64,000 nt of DNA from Nocardioides jiangxiensis (GCF_030580915.1 NZ_JAUQTA010000002.1:620001-684000), one strand, 5' to 3'; positions 24,386-33,132 are shown, numbered from the stretch's first letter. The notes: generated from the letters alone by a model not told the origin. Numbers and translations are program-made.

Positions 24386-25984
24386 ATGATCACTTGCCAG
24401 AACCTCGAGGTCCGTGCCGGCTCGCGCCTCCTCATGGAGAACGTTTCGTTCCGCGTCGCAGCCGGCGACAAGGTGGGCCTCGTCGGGCGCAACGGTGCCG
24501 GCAAGACGACGCTGACCAAGATCCTCGCGGGCGACAACCAGCCTGCCGCGGGCACCGTGACGGTGAGCGGCGAGCTCGGCTACCTGCCGCAGGACCCGCG
24601 GTCGGGGGACCCGGAGCAGATCGCCCGGGACCGGATCCTGTCCGCGCGCGCTCTGGACGACGTCGTACGCCGACTGCGTGCGGCCGAGGTCGAGATGGCC
24701 TCCGAGGACCCCGAGGTCGCGGCCCGCGGGATGAAGCGCTGGTCCCGCGCCGACGACGAGATGCACGCCGCCGGTGGCTACGCCGCCGAGTCCGAGGCGG
24801 CGCAGATCGCGGCCAGCCTGGGCATCGAGGAGCGGATCCTCGGCCAGGAGCTGAAGACCCTCTCCGGCGGCCAGCGCCGCCGCATCGAGCTCGCCCGGAT
24901 CCTCTTCTCCCAGGCGGAGACCCTGATCCTCGACGAGCCGACCAACCACCTCGACGCCGACTCGATCGTGTGGCTGCGTGGCTTCCTGCAGCAGTACAAG
25001 GGTGGCGTCATCCTGATCAGCCACGACACCGAGCTGCTCGACGCGACGATCAACAAGGTCTTCCACCTCGACGCCAACCGCGCGGTCATCGACATCTACA
25101 ACGTCGGCTGGCAGCCCTACCTGAAGCAGCGCCAGACCGACGAGGCCCGCCGCAAGCGCGAGCGCCTCAACGCCGAGAACAAGGTCAAGACGCTCACCGA
25201 CCAGGCCAACCGGATGAAGGCCCGCGCCTCCGGCGCCTCGGCCGCGCAGTCGATGCTCAAGCGCGCCGAGCGCATCTCCTCGGGCATCGAGGGCGAGCGC
25301 CAGTCCGACAAGGTCGCCGCGATCAAGTTCCCCTCACCGCAGCCGTGTGGCAAGACGCCGCTCATGGCCGAGGACCTCTCCAAGTCCTACGGCGCGCTGG
25401 AGATCTTCACCTCGGTCGACCTCGCGATCGACAAGGGCTCGCGCGTGGTCATCCTCGGCCTCAACGGCGCGGGCAAGACCACCATGCTGCGCATGCTCGC
25501 GGGCGTCACCGAGCCCGACACCGGACGCCTGATCCCCGGCCACGGCCTCAAGATCGGCTACTTCGCGCAGGAGCACGAGACGCTCGACACGAGCAAGACG
25601 GTGCTGCAGAACATGCAGTACGCCGCCCCGCAGCTCACCGACTCCGAGGCACGCTCGGTGCTCGGCTCGTTCCTCTTCAGCGGCGATGACGCGCACAAGC
25701 CCGCCGGCGTGCTGAGCGGTGGCGAGAAGACCCGCCTCGCGCTGGCCTCGCTCGTCGTCTCGTCCGCCAACGTGCTGCTCCTGGACGAGCCGACCAACAA
25801 CCTCGACCCGGCGTCGCGTGAGGAAGTCCTGGCGGCGATCCGGCGTTACGAGGGCGCGATCGTCCTCGTCACGCACGACGAAGGCGCCGTCCACGCCCTC
25901 GAGCCGGACCGGGTGCTGCTGCTCCCCGACGGCGACGAGGACCTGTGGAGCGACGACTACGCCGACCTGGTCTCGCTCGCCTGA
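24386..25984 (+). CDS. ABC-F family ATPase
   Basis: The protein has 532 residues with two ATPase domains and no membrane part. Walker A sites are GRNGAGKT (34-41) and GLNGAGKT (about 358). Signatures are LSGGQRRRIELAR (about 158) and LSGGEKTRLALA (about 443). The linker holds many charged residues (EARRKRERLNAENKVKTL), as expected for an arm that reaches the ribosomal exit or P site. ABC-F proteins act on ribosomes; some give antibiotic resistance. A mycobacterial homologue lies downstream of suf in a similar order, as I recall. TAGGCG lies 6 nt before the ATG. Confidence 0.93.
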   Translation: MITCQNLEVRAGSRLLMENVSFRVAAGDKVGLVGRNGAGKTTLTKILAGDNQPAAGTVTVSGELGYLPQDPRSGDPEQIARDRILSARALDDVVRRLRAAEVEMASEDPEVAARGMKRWSRADDEMHAAGGYAAESEAAQIAASLGIEERILGQELKTLSGGQRRRIELARILFSQAETLILDEPTNHLDADSIVWLRGFLQQYKGGVILISHDTELLDATINKVFHLDANRAVIDIYNVGWQPYLKQRQTDEARRKRERLNAENKVKTLTDQANRMKARASGASAAQSMLKRAERISSGIEGERQSDKVAAIKFPSPQPCGKTPLMAEDLSKSYGALEIFTSVDLAIDKGSRVVILGLNGAGKTTMLRMLAGVTEPDTGRLIPGHGLKIGYFAQEHETLDTSKTVLQNMQYAAPQLTDSEARSVLGSFLFSGDDAHKPAGVLSGGEKTRLALASLVVSSANVLLLDEPTNNLDPASREEVLAAIRRYEGAIVLVTHDEGAVHALEPDRVLLLPDGDEDLWSDDYADLVSLA

Positions 25985-26026
25985 TCCCGGCGCCCTCGCC
26001 GGCCTGAACCACCTGGAGGTCTCCGC

Positions 26027-27901
26027 ATGAGCGGTATGCAGGGCATGGCCCCGATGATGCGGAACCTCCGCACGGACCGGTCGATCCTCGAGAGGAAGCT
26101 GGCGCGCGACACCTTGCGCCGGGTGCTCGGCTTCGCCCGTCCGCACCGCCGGCTGATCACGGCGTTCCTGGTGCTGACGATCATCGACGCGGGCCTGGTC
26201 GTGGTCGCGCCGCTGCTCGTGCAGCGCATGGTCGACGACGGTGTGCTCAAGGGCGACGGGGGACTGATCACCACGCTCGCGCTCGCGATGGCGGCGGTCG
26301 CGCTGCTCGACGCGCTGCTCAGCGTCGCGGCCGGCCTGCTCTCCTCACGGATCGGCGAGGGCCTGATCTTCGACCTCCGCACCCGCGTCTTCGGTCACGT
26401 GCAGCGGCAGTCACTGGCGTTCTTCACCCGCACGCAGACGGGCGCGCTGGTGTCGCGCCTCAACAACGACGTGATGGGCGCACAGCGCGCGTTCACCTCG
26501 ACCCTGTCCTCGACGGTGTCGAACCTGATCAGCGTCGTGGTCGTCGGCGTCGCGATGATCGCGCTGTCGTGGCAGGTCACCTTCCTCTGCCTGTGCCTCT
26601 TCCCGCTGCTGGTGCTCTCGTCGCGGATCGTCGGCGGCAAGCTGGCCGGGCTCGCGCGGATGCAGATGGACGGCAACGCCGACATGGGCAACGCGATGAC
26701 CGAGCGGTTCAACGTCGGCGGCGCGATGCTGCTCAAGCTCTTCGGCCGCCGCGAGTCCGAGGACGCGCTCTTCGCCTCCAAGGCGGGGGTCGTGCGCGAC
26801 CTCGGCATCCGGATCGCGCTCGTCACCCGGATCTTCGCCGCCACGCTCATGCTGATCCCGGCGCTCGCCACCGCGGTCGCGTACGGCGTCGGCGGCCACC
26901 TGGTGATCTCGGGTGCGCTCTCCGTCGGCACGCTGCTCGCCCTCGCGACGCTGCTGCTGCGCCTGCTCGGGCCGCTGCAGGGCCTCTCCAACGTGCGCGT
27001 CGACGTGATGACCGCGCTGGTCTCCTTCGAGCGCGTCTTCGAGGTGCTCGACCTCGAGCCGGCGATCCAGGACGCGCCCGACGCGGTCGTGCTGCCCCGG
27101 TCGGCCGCGTCGATCGAGTTCGACCACGTCTCCTTCACCTACCCCAAGGCCGCCGACGTCTCGCTGGCCTCCCTCGAGGCCGTGGCGCGCAAGGAGTCGC
27201 GGGACGTGCGCGAGGTGCTGCACGACGTCTCGTTCACGGTCCGCCCCGGTCAGATGGTCGCTCTGGTGGGACCGTCGGGTGCCGGCAAGACGACACTGAC
27301 CCACCTCGTCGCCCGGTTGTACGACGCGACGAGTGGCGCTGTCCGCGTGGGCGGGCACGACGTACGCGAGGTGACGCTGGAGTCGCTCGAGGCGCAGGTC
27401 GGCTACGTCACCCAGGACGCGCACATGTTCCACGACACGATGCGGGCCAACCTGCTCTACGCGCGGCCCGAGGCCACCGAGGCCGAGGTCTGGGCGGCGC
27501 TCGAGGCGGCGCAGATCGCGACGATGGTGCGCGCGCTGCCCGACGGTCTCGAGACGGTCGTGGGCGACCGCGGCTACCGGCTCTCGGGCGGTGAGCGCCA
27601 GCGGCTGGCGATCGCCCGGCTGCTGCTGAAGGCGCCGGCGATCGTGGTCCTCGACGAGGCGACCGCGCACCTGGACTCGGAGTCCGAGGTCGCGGTGCAG
27701 CGCGCCCTCGACGCCGCGCTCGAGGGGCGCACGTCGCTGGTGATCGCGCACCGGCTCTCCACGATCCGGCACGCCGACCAGATCCTGGTGGTCGACGACG
27801 GCACGGTCGTCGAGACCGGCACCCACGACTCGCTGCTCTCCGAGGGCGGGCTGTACGCCGAGCTGCACGCGACGCAGTTCGCCCGGACGCTCGAGGCCTG
27901 A
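26027..27901 (+). CDS. ABC exporter, fused membrane and ATPase domains
   Basis: The protein has 624 residues. The N-terminal ~340 form the six-helix exporter domain (RLITAFLVLTIIDAGLVVVA; TQTGALVSRLNNDVMGAQRA). The C-terminal part has Walker A GPSGAGKTT at about 415, signature LSGGERQRLAIARLLL at about 519 and Walker B IVVLDEATAHLDS. It works as a homo- or heterodimer exporting lipids or drugs; the substrate is unknown. It starts 42 bp after ABC-F and may be cotranscribed, with CTGGAGG before the start. The stop is 12 bp from the convergent hydrolase gene. Confidence 0.93.
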   Translation: MSGMQGMAPMMRNLRTDRSILERKLARDTLRRVLGFARPHRRLITAFLVLTIIDAGLVVVAPLLVQRMVDDGVLKGDGGLITTLALAMAAVALLDALLSVAAGLLSSRIGEGLIFDLRTRVFGHVQRQSLAFFTRTQTGALVSRLNNDVMGAQRAFTSTLSSTVSNLISVVVVGVAMIALSWQVTFLCLCLFPLLVLSSRIVGGKLAGLARMQMDGNADMGNAMTERFNVGGAMLLKLFGRRESEDALFASKAGVVRDLGIRIALVTRIFAATLMLIPALATAVAYGVGGHLVISGALSVGTLLALATLLLRLLGPLQGLSNVRVDVMTALVSFERVFEVLDLEPAIQDAPDAVVLPRSAASIEFDHVSFTYPKAADVSLASLEAVARKESRDVREVLHDVSFTVRPGQMVALVGPSGAGKTTLTHLVARLYDATSGAVRVGGHDVREVTLESLEAQVGYVTQDAHMFHDTMRANLLYARPEATEAEVWAALEAAQIATMVRALPDGLETVVGDRGYRLSGGERQRLAIARLLLKAPAIVVLDEATAHLDSESEVAVQRALDAALEGRTSLVIAHRLSTIRHADQILVVDDGTVVETGTHDSLLSEGGLYAELHATQFARTLEA

Positions 27902-27913
27902 CGGGGCCGCGGG

Positions 27914-28666
27914 TCAGACCAGGTACTGGTCGGCCCACGCGCTGATGATGCGGCCGGCGCGGGCGGCCTGGCCCTTGGCCGTCATCAGGTGGTCGGTGCC
28001 CTCGAGGTCGACGTAGCTGCGCGGGTGGTGCGCGGAGCGGAAGATCTGGCCGGCGTTGCGAATCCCGACGGTCTCGTCGGTGGGGGAGTGCATGACGAGC
28101 AGCGGCCGGGCCAGCGAGGCGATGTCGCGCTGCAGGTCGTAGGCGCGCACCACCTCGACGAAGTGGCGGCGCACGGTCAGTGCCTTGCCGCCGACGAGCC
28201 ACTCGGCCTCGCCGTCCTGCATGACCCGGTCGATGATCGCGTCGTACTGCTTGTCGACGTTGGCGGGGTCGAACGGCGCTCCCACGGTCGCGACCGCGAC
28301 GGCCGAGGTGCGGTGGGCGGCGGCGAGGACGGCCGAGCCGCCGAACGAGTGGCCGACCAGGAGCTGCGGGCGGGTGCCGCGTCCGGTCATGAAGTCCCAC
28401 GCCTCGACGATGTCGTCGACCTTGTGCGTGAAGGAGCCGGAGCCCCAGTCGCCCTCGGAGTCGCCCAGGCCGATCGCGTCGAAGCGGAGCATGCCGATGC
28501 CCTCCGCGGCGAGCTGCTTGCAGATGCGGGCCGCTGCGGGGGAGTCCTTGCCAAGCGTGAAGCCGTGGGAGAAGACGCCCCAGCCGCGGACCGTGCCCTG
28601 CGGCTCGTCGACCAGACCTGCCAGCATCTCGCCCGTCGAGCTCGGGAAGCGCACCTTCGTTGCCAC
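27914..28666 (-). CDS. Alpha/beta hydrolase
   Basis: The protein has 250 residues. The nucleophile elbow is GHSFGGSAVL and the oxyanion region is FSHGFTLGKDS. A late acid (SPTDETVG) and the His in EGTDHLMTAKG complete a plausible Ser-Asp-His triad. It resembles dienelactone-hydrolase-like or osmotically linked esterases; the substrate is unknown. The GTG at 28666 is preceded at 6 nt by TAGGTT, consistent with a leaderless message. Confidence 0.88.
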   Translation of the reverse strand: MATKVRFPSSTGEMLAGLVDEPQGTVRGWGVFSHGFTLGKDSPAAARICKQLAAEGIGMLRFDAIGLGDSEGDWGSGSFTHKVDDIVEAWDFMTGRGTRPQLLVGHSFGGSAVLAAAHRTSAVAVATVGAPFDPANVDKQYDAIIDRVMQDGEAEWLVGGKALTVRRHFVEVVRAYDLQRDIASLARPLLVMHSPTDETVGIRNAGQIFRSAHHPRSYVDLEGTDHLMTAKGQAARAGRIISAWADQYLV

Positions 28667-28765
28667 GGAGCCAACCTAGGGCGCGGCGAGCCTGCGGTCG
28701 GACGTTCGCGGCTCCGGTCCGGAAACTGGAAAGTAACCGCGCCCGTGGTCGGGTTGAATGGGCCC

Positions 28766-29401
28766 ATGATCTCGGTGACCGCTGCCCTCGGCATGGCGGC
28801 GGTGGCGTTCGGCATGGTGCTGACGCCCGGGCCGAACATGATGTACCTCGTCTCGCGTTCGCTGACGCAGGGACGGCGAGCAGGGCTGGTGTCGCTGTGC
28901 GGCGTGGTGACCGGCTTCCTCGTGTACGTGCTGGCTACGGCGCTCGGTCTCGCACTCCTCTTCGTCGCCGTGCCCTCACTCTTCCTCGTCGTGAAGGTGC
29001 TCGGCGCGCTCTACCTGCTGTGGCTCGCGTGGGGGATGGTGCGCGGCTCGCGCAACGCCTTCCGTGCCGACGCCTCGCTACCGGCGCACTCCACGCGTCG
29101 GCTCTACGCCATGGGCCTCACCACCTGCCTGCTCAACCCCAAGCTGGCCCTCATGTACGGCGCGCTGCTGCCGCAGTTCGTCTCCCCGTCAGCCGGGTCG
29201 ACGGCCGGGCAGATCGTCGAGCTCGGCCTCATCCAGATCACCGTCGCCGGCTCCGTCAACGGGCTCTGGGTGCTCGTCGCCGACCAGGTGTCGCGACTCC
29301 TCGAACGGAGCCGCCGCACCGAGACCGGCGTGCGCTGGGGGACCGCCGGCCTGCTCGCGTTCTTCGCCGTCCACCTCGGGCTCGCGCAGGCGAGCGCGTG
29401 A
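28766..29401 (+). CDS. LysE/RhtB family exporter
   Basis: The protein has 211 residues with six membrane segments, the family norm. The family mark is MVLTPGPNMMYLVSRSLTQG near the N-terminus, and LTTCLLNPKLALMYGALLPQ lies in the middle. Such proteins export amino acids or related metabolites. The ATG at 28766 is chosen; an upstream open frame is antisense to the hydrolase gene. The stop overlaps the next GTG by four bases. Confidence 0.9.
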   Translation: MISVTAALGMAAVAFGMVLTPGPNMMYLVSRSLTQGRRAGLVSLCGVVTGFLVYVLATALGLALLFVAVPSLFLVVKVLGALYLLWLAWGMVRGSRNAFRADASLPAHSTRRLYAMGLTTCLLNPKLALMYGALLPQFVSPSAGSTAGQIVELGLIQITVAGSVNGLWVLVADQVSRLLERSRRTETGVRWGTAGLLAFFAVHLGLAQASA

Positions 29402-29904
29402 CGGGGCAGCCGCCTGCCGTCCGCGGCGTCGCGCTGCGCCGCGGCGTACCTGTGGACGCGGGGGCGCTCGCCGCCCTGCACCTCGACGTCTGGGAGGACG
29501 CGTACGCCGACCTGATGCCGGACCGTGTCTTCGAGGAACGCCGTGCCCAACTGCCGCAGCGGGTCGCGAGCTGGCGGTCGCTGCTCGAGTCTGCTGACTG
29601 CTCGGCCGTCGTGGCCGAGACGCGTGACGGGCTCGTCGGCTTCGCGACCGTGGGTCCGGCGCAGGAGCCGGATCCTGCTGTGCCAGCAGAGGAGCTGTGG
29701 ACGCTCTACCTCCGCACCAACTGGTGGGGACGGGGGCTGGGCCACGCGCTGCTCGCCGAGGTGCTGGGGGAGCGTCCTGCACACCTGTGGGTCCTGGTCG
29801 GCAACCACCGCGCGACCACGTTCTACGAACGGCACGGCTTCGTCGCCGACGGTGCCCGGCGGAGTGATGACCTGGGCGCCGAGGTGCGGATGGTGCGTGG
29901 ATAG
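29398..29904 (+). CDS. GNAT family N-acetyltransferase
   Basis: The protein has 168 residues. The acetyl-CoA loop is WGRGLGHALLAEVLGE, preceded by EELWTLYLRTNW and followed by LWVLVGNHRATTFYERHGF, the standard GNAT order. The substrate is unknown. The GTG at 29398 overlaps the LysE-family stop (GTGA), so exporter and acetyltransferase form a coupled pair. A resistance or export role for one metabolite is possible. Confidence 0.9.
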   Translation: MTGQPPAVRGVALRRGVPVDAGALAALHLDVWEDAYADLMPDRVFEERRAQLPQRVASWRSLLESADCSAVVAETRDGLVGFATVGPAQEPDPAVPAEELWTLYLRTNWWGRGLGHALLAEVLGERPAHLWVLVGNHRATTFYERHGFVADGARRSDDLGAEVRMVRG

Positions 29905-29944
29905 GTGCGCTGTCGACGGCTAAGTGGTCCTTGATCGCGGCGAC

Positions 29945-29956
29945 CGGATCTGCCGA
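29945..29956 (+). repeat. Third copy of CGGATCTGCCGA
   Basis: This 12-mer is shared with the direct repeats at 1532 and 1762. It lies in the 73-bp gap between the GNAT gene and the convergent sigma-factor gene. Confidence 0.5.
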
Positions 29957-29977
29957 ATTGAGGACGGAACGGCCCCG

Positions 29978-30514
29978 CTACCGATCGACTGCCACCGAGT
30001 TTGTGTGAGCACCTGGCAACGCTCGTAGTGCCTCATGCAAGGCCAGCGCGCGACGTGCCCGGAGCAGTCGCATCCGGGCGGTACCTGGCCGCATCCCGAG
30101 TACGGCCGCGGCTTCGGCAGTCTGCAGTTGCTCCCACTCCGTGAGGCGGATGAGTTCACGGTCGGTCTCCGCCAGGCTTGCGAGGGCCTCGTGCACGGCG
30201 CGGGCTCGGGTCCCAGTATCGCTCTCCGTACCCTCAAGGCTGGACTCAAGCAGCCGGGCTCGCTCATCCTCCGCGCGAGAGCGACGGGCAACCGTCCGAT
30301 GCTGAGCTAGCAGTAGGCGACGTGCCGTTCCGAAGAGCCAGGCCCGCCGCAACTGAGGTTCCGGAAGGTCGGCTAGCCGTTGCAGCGCGATCACGAACAC
30401 CTCACCCAAGAGGTCGGCCCCAGCCTGCCCCGCGCGTCGGTACAGGTACCCGTGCAACTCCCCTGCGTGGAGTTCGTACAGTTTTGCGAGGTCCGCCTTG
30501 GTCGCCCCGCTCAA
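29978..30514 (-). CDS. RNA polymerase sigma factor, sigma-70 (ECF-like)
   Basis: The protein has 178 residues. Region 2 begins near LYELHAGELHGYLYRRAGQ and continues through GEVFVIALQRLADL and RRAWLFGTARRLLL. Region 4 is the C-terminal helix-turn-helix DRELIRLTEWEQLQTAEAAA then GTARMRLLRARRAL. No extra domain is present. I placed the start at the TTG at 30514, which overlaps the stop of the upstream membrane-protein gene (TTGA). A TTG at 30562 is possible but less economical. The coupled upstream protein is the likely regulator. Confidence 0.88.
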   Translation of the reverse strand: MSGATKADLAKLYELHAGELHGYLYRRAGQAGADLLGEVFVIALQRLADLPEPQLRRAWLFGTARRLLLAQHRTVARRSRAEDERARLLESSLEGTESDTGTRARAVHEALASLAETDRELIRLTEWEQLQTAEAAAVLGMRPGTARMRLLRARRALALHEALRALPGAHTNSVAVDR

Positions 30515-31266
30515 CGCCGGACTCCAATTCCGCCGGGGCTCGCAAGGCCGGCTGGCAAGCAAGATCCGTTGGAGAACAGGGCTTCGCGTGCTGCCTGCGG
30601 TCGCTGCGCCTCAATCGCCTGTTCAAGAGCGGGAAGCCAAGCGAACTCAGACTCGTTTGCCATTTCAGGATCGGTGTCGGTGATGGAAGGCCACGTGCGC
30701 GCCGAGAGGACCACCTTCGCCGCCTCACCTCGCGCTTCGTCATCGCCCGAACGCAGTGCCACCGCCCACTGGTCAGTCCATGAGCAGAGAGCGTGGCCGG
30801 ACATCCAGAGACGGAGCGCGCCGGCCGACACCGACGGGCCCCGTGATTCAGCGAGGTCGTCCGCCTCGAAAGCAAGCGAACGCTCGCGGGCCTGATTAGA
30901 CGGGAACCGGATATCCCGTGTGATCTCGTCGAGGACGACGGCGAAGTCGGGAGCCGACGGATCGAGCCGCTCGCCCGGGCCACCCAGCTCAACGTCTTCC
31001 GCATCGACTGGTCCGATGCCTGTGTGAGCGCTGTAGACCGCCGCCGTCGCGACCCCAGCCCCGCCGATCGCGAAGGCCGCCAACGTTCCGGCGACGACTA
31101 CGCGTGGCGGCCGGCGGCGGCGGGGCGTCGCGGCAGCGTGCACCTCGATGCGCTGCCACAGCGCACTCTTCTCGGCAGAGGTGAACTGCGGGACATGGGG
31201 GGAAGCCTCACGAATCGTGCGGCTCACCGACTCCCAGGTCGACGGATCGTTGCTGCTCGGCGACAT
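30511..31266 (-). CDS. Single-pass membrane protein paired with sigma factor
   Basis: The protein has 251 residues. It has a cytoplasmic N-terminus (1-50), a basic stop-transfer (ATPRRRRPPR), one membrane segment at about 56-78 (VVVAGTLAAFAIGGAGVATA), and a ~170-residue outside domain with two cysteines (GHALCSWTDQW; SNGSCLPAG). The layout matches a membrane anti-sigma or sensor, but I see no HxxxCxxC zinc motif. It precedes the sigma gene, the reverse of the usual sigma-then-anti-sigma order, and overlaps it by four bases. Function is inferred from context only. Confidence 0.75.
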   Translation of the reverse strand: MSPSSNDPSTWESVSRTIREASPHVPQFTSAEKSALWQRIEVHAAATPRRRRPPRVVVAGTLAAFAIGGAGVATAAVYSAHTGIGPVDAEDVELGGPGERLDPSAPDFAVVLDEITRDIRFPSNQARERSLAFEADDLAESRGPSVSAGALRLWMSGHALCSWTDQWAVALRSGDDEARGEAAKVVLSARTWPSITDTDPEMANESEFAWLPALEQAIEAQRPQAAREALFSNGSCLPAGLASPGGIGVRR

Positions 31267-31629
31267 GTTTCCTCCTCAGCGGATGCTTTCACCCTTGGAG
31301 TGTCGGCGCGTCACATCACCAGCCAAGGATCAACGCGATCCGGTCGGACACGCCGAATTCAGTTCGGCATAGCGTGACCGCTCATGCCGCATATAGCGCG
31401 CTCTCTGCAGAGCGGCTAGGACTCCCAGCGTGGAGGCTTGATGGCGCTGACCGCACTGAACGCAGCCGCCTTGAGCAGGCCGCGTGCACGCCATTGGCCG
31501 CATTCGCGAAATCGAAGGAGTCCACTTCCAGATCCCTCGTGGGCGCGGCCACAGGTGAGCTGGCCCGGCCGCGCACGCCGCTCAGAAGGACGATGTTGGC
31601 CGTTCACCCTTGTTGCCTAGGCTGGCGCC
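31267..31629. other. Intergenic interval between divergent genes
   Basis: No convincing gene. It holds two small hairpins: GCCGAA-TTCAG-TTCGGC (about 31355-31371) and GCTCT-CTGC-AGAGC (about 31401-31414). At its right end is the promoter of the YcaC-like gene. Short open frames on both strands lack a ribosome site or family features. The left side should hold the promoter of the membrane-protein/sigma pair. Confidence 0.45.
31596..31623 (+). promoter_or_regulatory. Probable promoter of YcaC-like hydrolase gene
   Basis: TTGGCC (31596-31601), 16-nt spacer, TAGGCT (31618-31623). The -10 ends 6 nt before the ATG at 31630, so the message would be leaderless. Confidence 0.55.
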
Positions 31630-32295
31630 ATGCCGAAGACACAGCCAGAGCCAATCCGTGACCCGAAGGCCGATCTGCTTCTCACCCCGGAGAACTGCGT
31701 CCTCGCCCTGATCGATTTTCAGCCGGGCCAGTACGCCACCGTGACCTCCGCCAGCCGTGCGGAGATCGACCTTGGCGTCGTCACCTTGGCGAAGATCGCG
31801 GCGGCGTACGGGATACCCACCGTTGTCACCACGGTCGCTGTCGACATGGGCGTCAACGAAGGCACCGTGCCAGAGATCATGGACGAGCTGCCGGGCGTGA
31901 TGGAGATCGACCGCACGGGCGTCAACGCGTGGGAGGACTCCGACTTCCGGGCTGCGATCGAGGCGACCGGTCGTAGGAAGATCGTCCTGGCCGGCCTCTG
32001 GACAGAAGTCTGTCTCGCGTTCCCGACGCTCGACATGCTAGCCGAGGGGTACGAGGTCTATCCCGTCGCCGACGCCGTCGGCGGGGTGAGCCAGGTGACG
32101 CACGATCGCGCCTTCGACAGGATGATCCAGGCAGGTGCGCATCCGGTGACCGCGATCGCTTTCGGCTGCGAGATCATGCGCAACTGGGCGAGAGGCGAGG
32201 CTGATCTGTTCCGTCCGATCATCAACTGGTACTTCCAGTCGAAGCGGGAGCTCGGACTGTGGGGTGGCGGCCAAGTACCGAGCGCCGGTTCCTGA
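31630..32295 (+). CDS. Isochorismatase-fold cysteine hydrolase, YcaC-like
   Basis: The protein has 221 residues. The fold's Asp is D29 in ALIDFQPGQ and the nucleophile is C128 in AGLWTEVCLAFPTLDML. TGVNAWEDSDFRAAI and the C-terminal FGCEIMRNWARGE are close to the YcaC subgroup, whose substrate is not known. Family members hydrolyse amides or related bonds. The ATG coincides with the predicted transcript start. An arginine tract (GRRKIVL) precedes the nucleophile strand. It stands alone between the sigma pair and a gene-poor strip, which suggests accessory DNA. Confidence 0.85.
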   Translation: MPKTQPEPIRDPKADLLLTPENCVLALIDFQPGQYATVTSASRAEIDLGVVTLAKIAAAYGIPTVVTTVAVDMGVNEGTVPEIMDELPGVMEIDRTGVNAWEDSDFRAAIEATGRRKIVLAGLWTEVCLAFPTLDMLAEGYEVYPVADAVGGVSQVTHDRAFDRMIQAGAHPVTAIAFGCEIMRNWARGEADLFRPIINWYFQSKRELGLWGGGQVPSAGS

Positions 32296-32519
32296 CATCC
32301 CGCCGCGCCAGGGCAGGGCATTCGGCCTCAGGGCCCTCGCGGCTCCGCCCAGGAACGCCTCATCCACCGCGTACAGCGCAGCGCAGAACGACGGCTCATG
32401 CCGCGATCAGCACTCCGGCAGAACCACCACGGTTCTGCACTCGCCGCAGCGGAGGGCCGGCGGTTGAAGGCATCGACGCGCGCCTTCAGTACCCGGACCA
32501 GGTACCTCGCTCGGCGCGG
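32296..32519. other. Non-coding gap with hairpin
   Basis: A 224-bp gap between convergent genes. Apart from the hairpin at 32418-32438 I see nothing. Confidence 0.4.
32418..32438. terminator. Hairpin after YcaC-like gene
   Basis: GCAGAACC-ACCAC-GGTTCTGC forms a perfect 8-bp stem with a 5-nt loop between the convergent YcaC-like gene and the 58-residue gene. A bidirectional terminator is likely. Confidence 0.45.
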
Positions 32520-32696
32520 TCAGGGCCGTTGTTCACCGGAGACAGGCTCCAGGTCGGCCTGTGCCACGTAGCGTGACTGGCCATCTGCCATCTCGACCAG
32601 GTACTCGCTACGGGTGTCATCCCACGACACGACAGTCCCTGTGGGGCTGCCTTCGCCGGTGATGCGCACCTTTGAACCAACGTCGATGCCGCTCAT
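32520..32696 (-). CDS. Small protein, 58 residues, SH3/KOW-like look
   Basis: It starts MSGIDVGSKVRITGEGSPTG and continues VVSWDDTRSEYLVEMADGQS. This hints at a five-strand SH3-like barrel of the kind used for binding (GxxVRI...G.V..WD...Y.V...G), but that is only inference. A strong AGGAGG lies 7 nt before the ATG at 32696, the best ribosome site in the window, which supports a real gene. Upstream is 430 bp of non-coding DNA. Confidence 0.7.
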   Translation of the reverse strand: MSGIDVGSKVRITGEGSPTGTVVSWDDTRSEYLVEMADGQSRYVAQADLEPVSGEQRP

Positions 32697-32863
32697 TCGT
32701 CGACCTCCTGCAGTAGGTCCCCACCTCGTTCCCGCAGGACGGCTCCGCATGCCATCGCGTCCCCGCTCCACGTGCGCGGCCGCAAGGAGTCGGCTGGCGG
32801 AGTGCTGAACCAGGAGACCCTGAGAGTGGAGGAGAAAACCGAGCCTCTGCGCTTCGCCCTCGC

Positions 32864-32915
32864 CGCCTTCGTACGCCGCCTTCGTACGCCGGGTGCAGGG
32901 CGCCGGGTGCAGGGC
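32864..32915 (+). repeat. Two adjoining tandem duplications
   Basis: CGCCTTCGTACGC is repeated exactly twice (32864-32876, 32877-32889). It runs straight into GCCGGGTGCAGGGC repeated twice (32888-32901, 32902-32915). Units are 13 and 14 nt. Confidence 0.75.
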
Positions 32916-33055
32916 GCCGGCTTGCACCGTCGTCGCCCGATGCCGCACCGTTGAGGCCTCGCCTCGCTCCTGGGGCGGACGGGCTCCGCGGGGTTCCCCG
33001 TGCTGCGACCGTGATCCGTAAACAGTGGTCCGACCACATCGGCAGGAGCTCGTGG

Positions 33056-33084
33056 GCGGGAGCCGGCTGTGTGCCGGCTCCCGC
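33056..33084 (-). terminator. Strong terminator hairpin
   Basis: GCGGGAGCCGGC-TGTGT-GCCGGCTCCCGC is a perfect 12-bp stem with a 5-nt loop, about 50 bp after the stop of the leftward membrane gene at 33133. There is no T-tract, as is usual for GC-rich actinobacteria. Confidence 0.65.
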
Positions 33085-33132
33085 ACTCGCCATCCCCGCA
33101 GCGCCCTGACGACGGCGGTGGGCCGGGTGGAC

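Larger units (their letters stand above)
32697..33132. other. Gene-poor interval with tandem repeats
   Basis: 436 bp without a convincing gene. Open frames on both strands are Arg/Pro/Ala-rich and lack ribosome sites. It contains two short tandem repeats at 32864-32915 and a strong hairpin at 33056-33084. The promoter of the 58-residue gene should lie near its left end. Confidence 0.5.

Noticed and set aside
22463..25066. 867-codon minus-strand open frame
   Set aside because: Overlaps three better-supported genes (kinase-like, metallopeptidase, ABC-F) and has shadow-type composition.
31374..31661. Short open frame before the YcaC-like gene
   Set aside because: No ribosome site, overlaps the predicted promoter, and sequence lacks family character.
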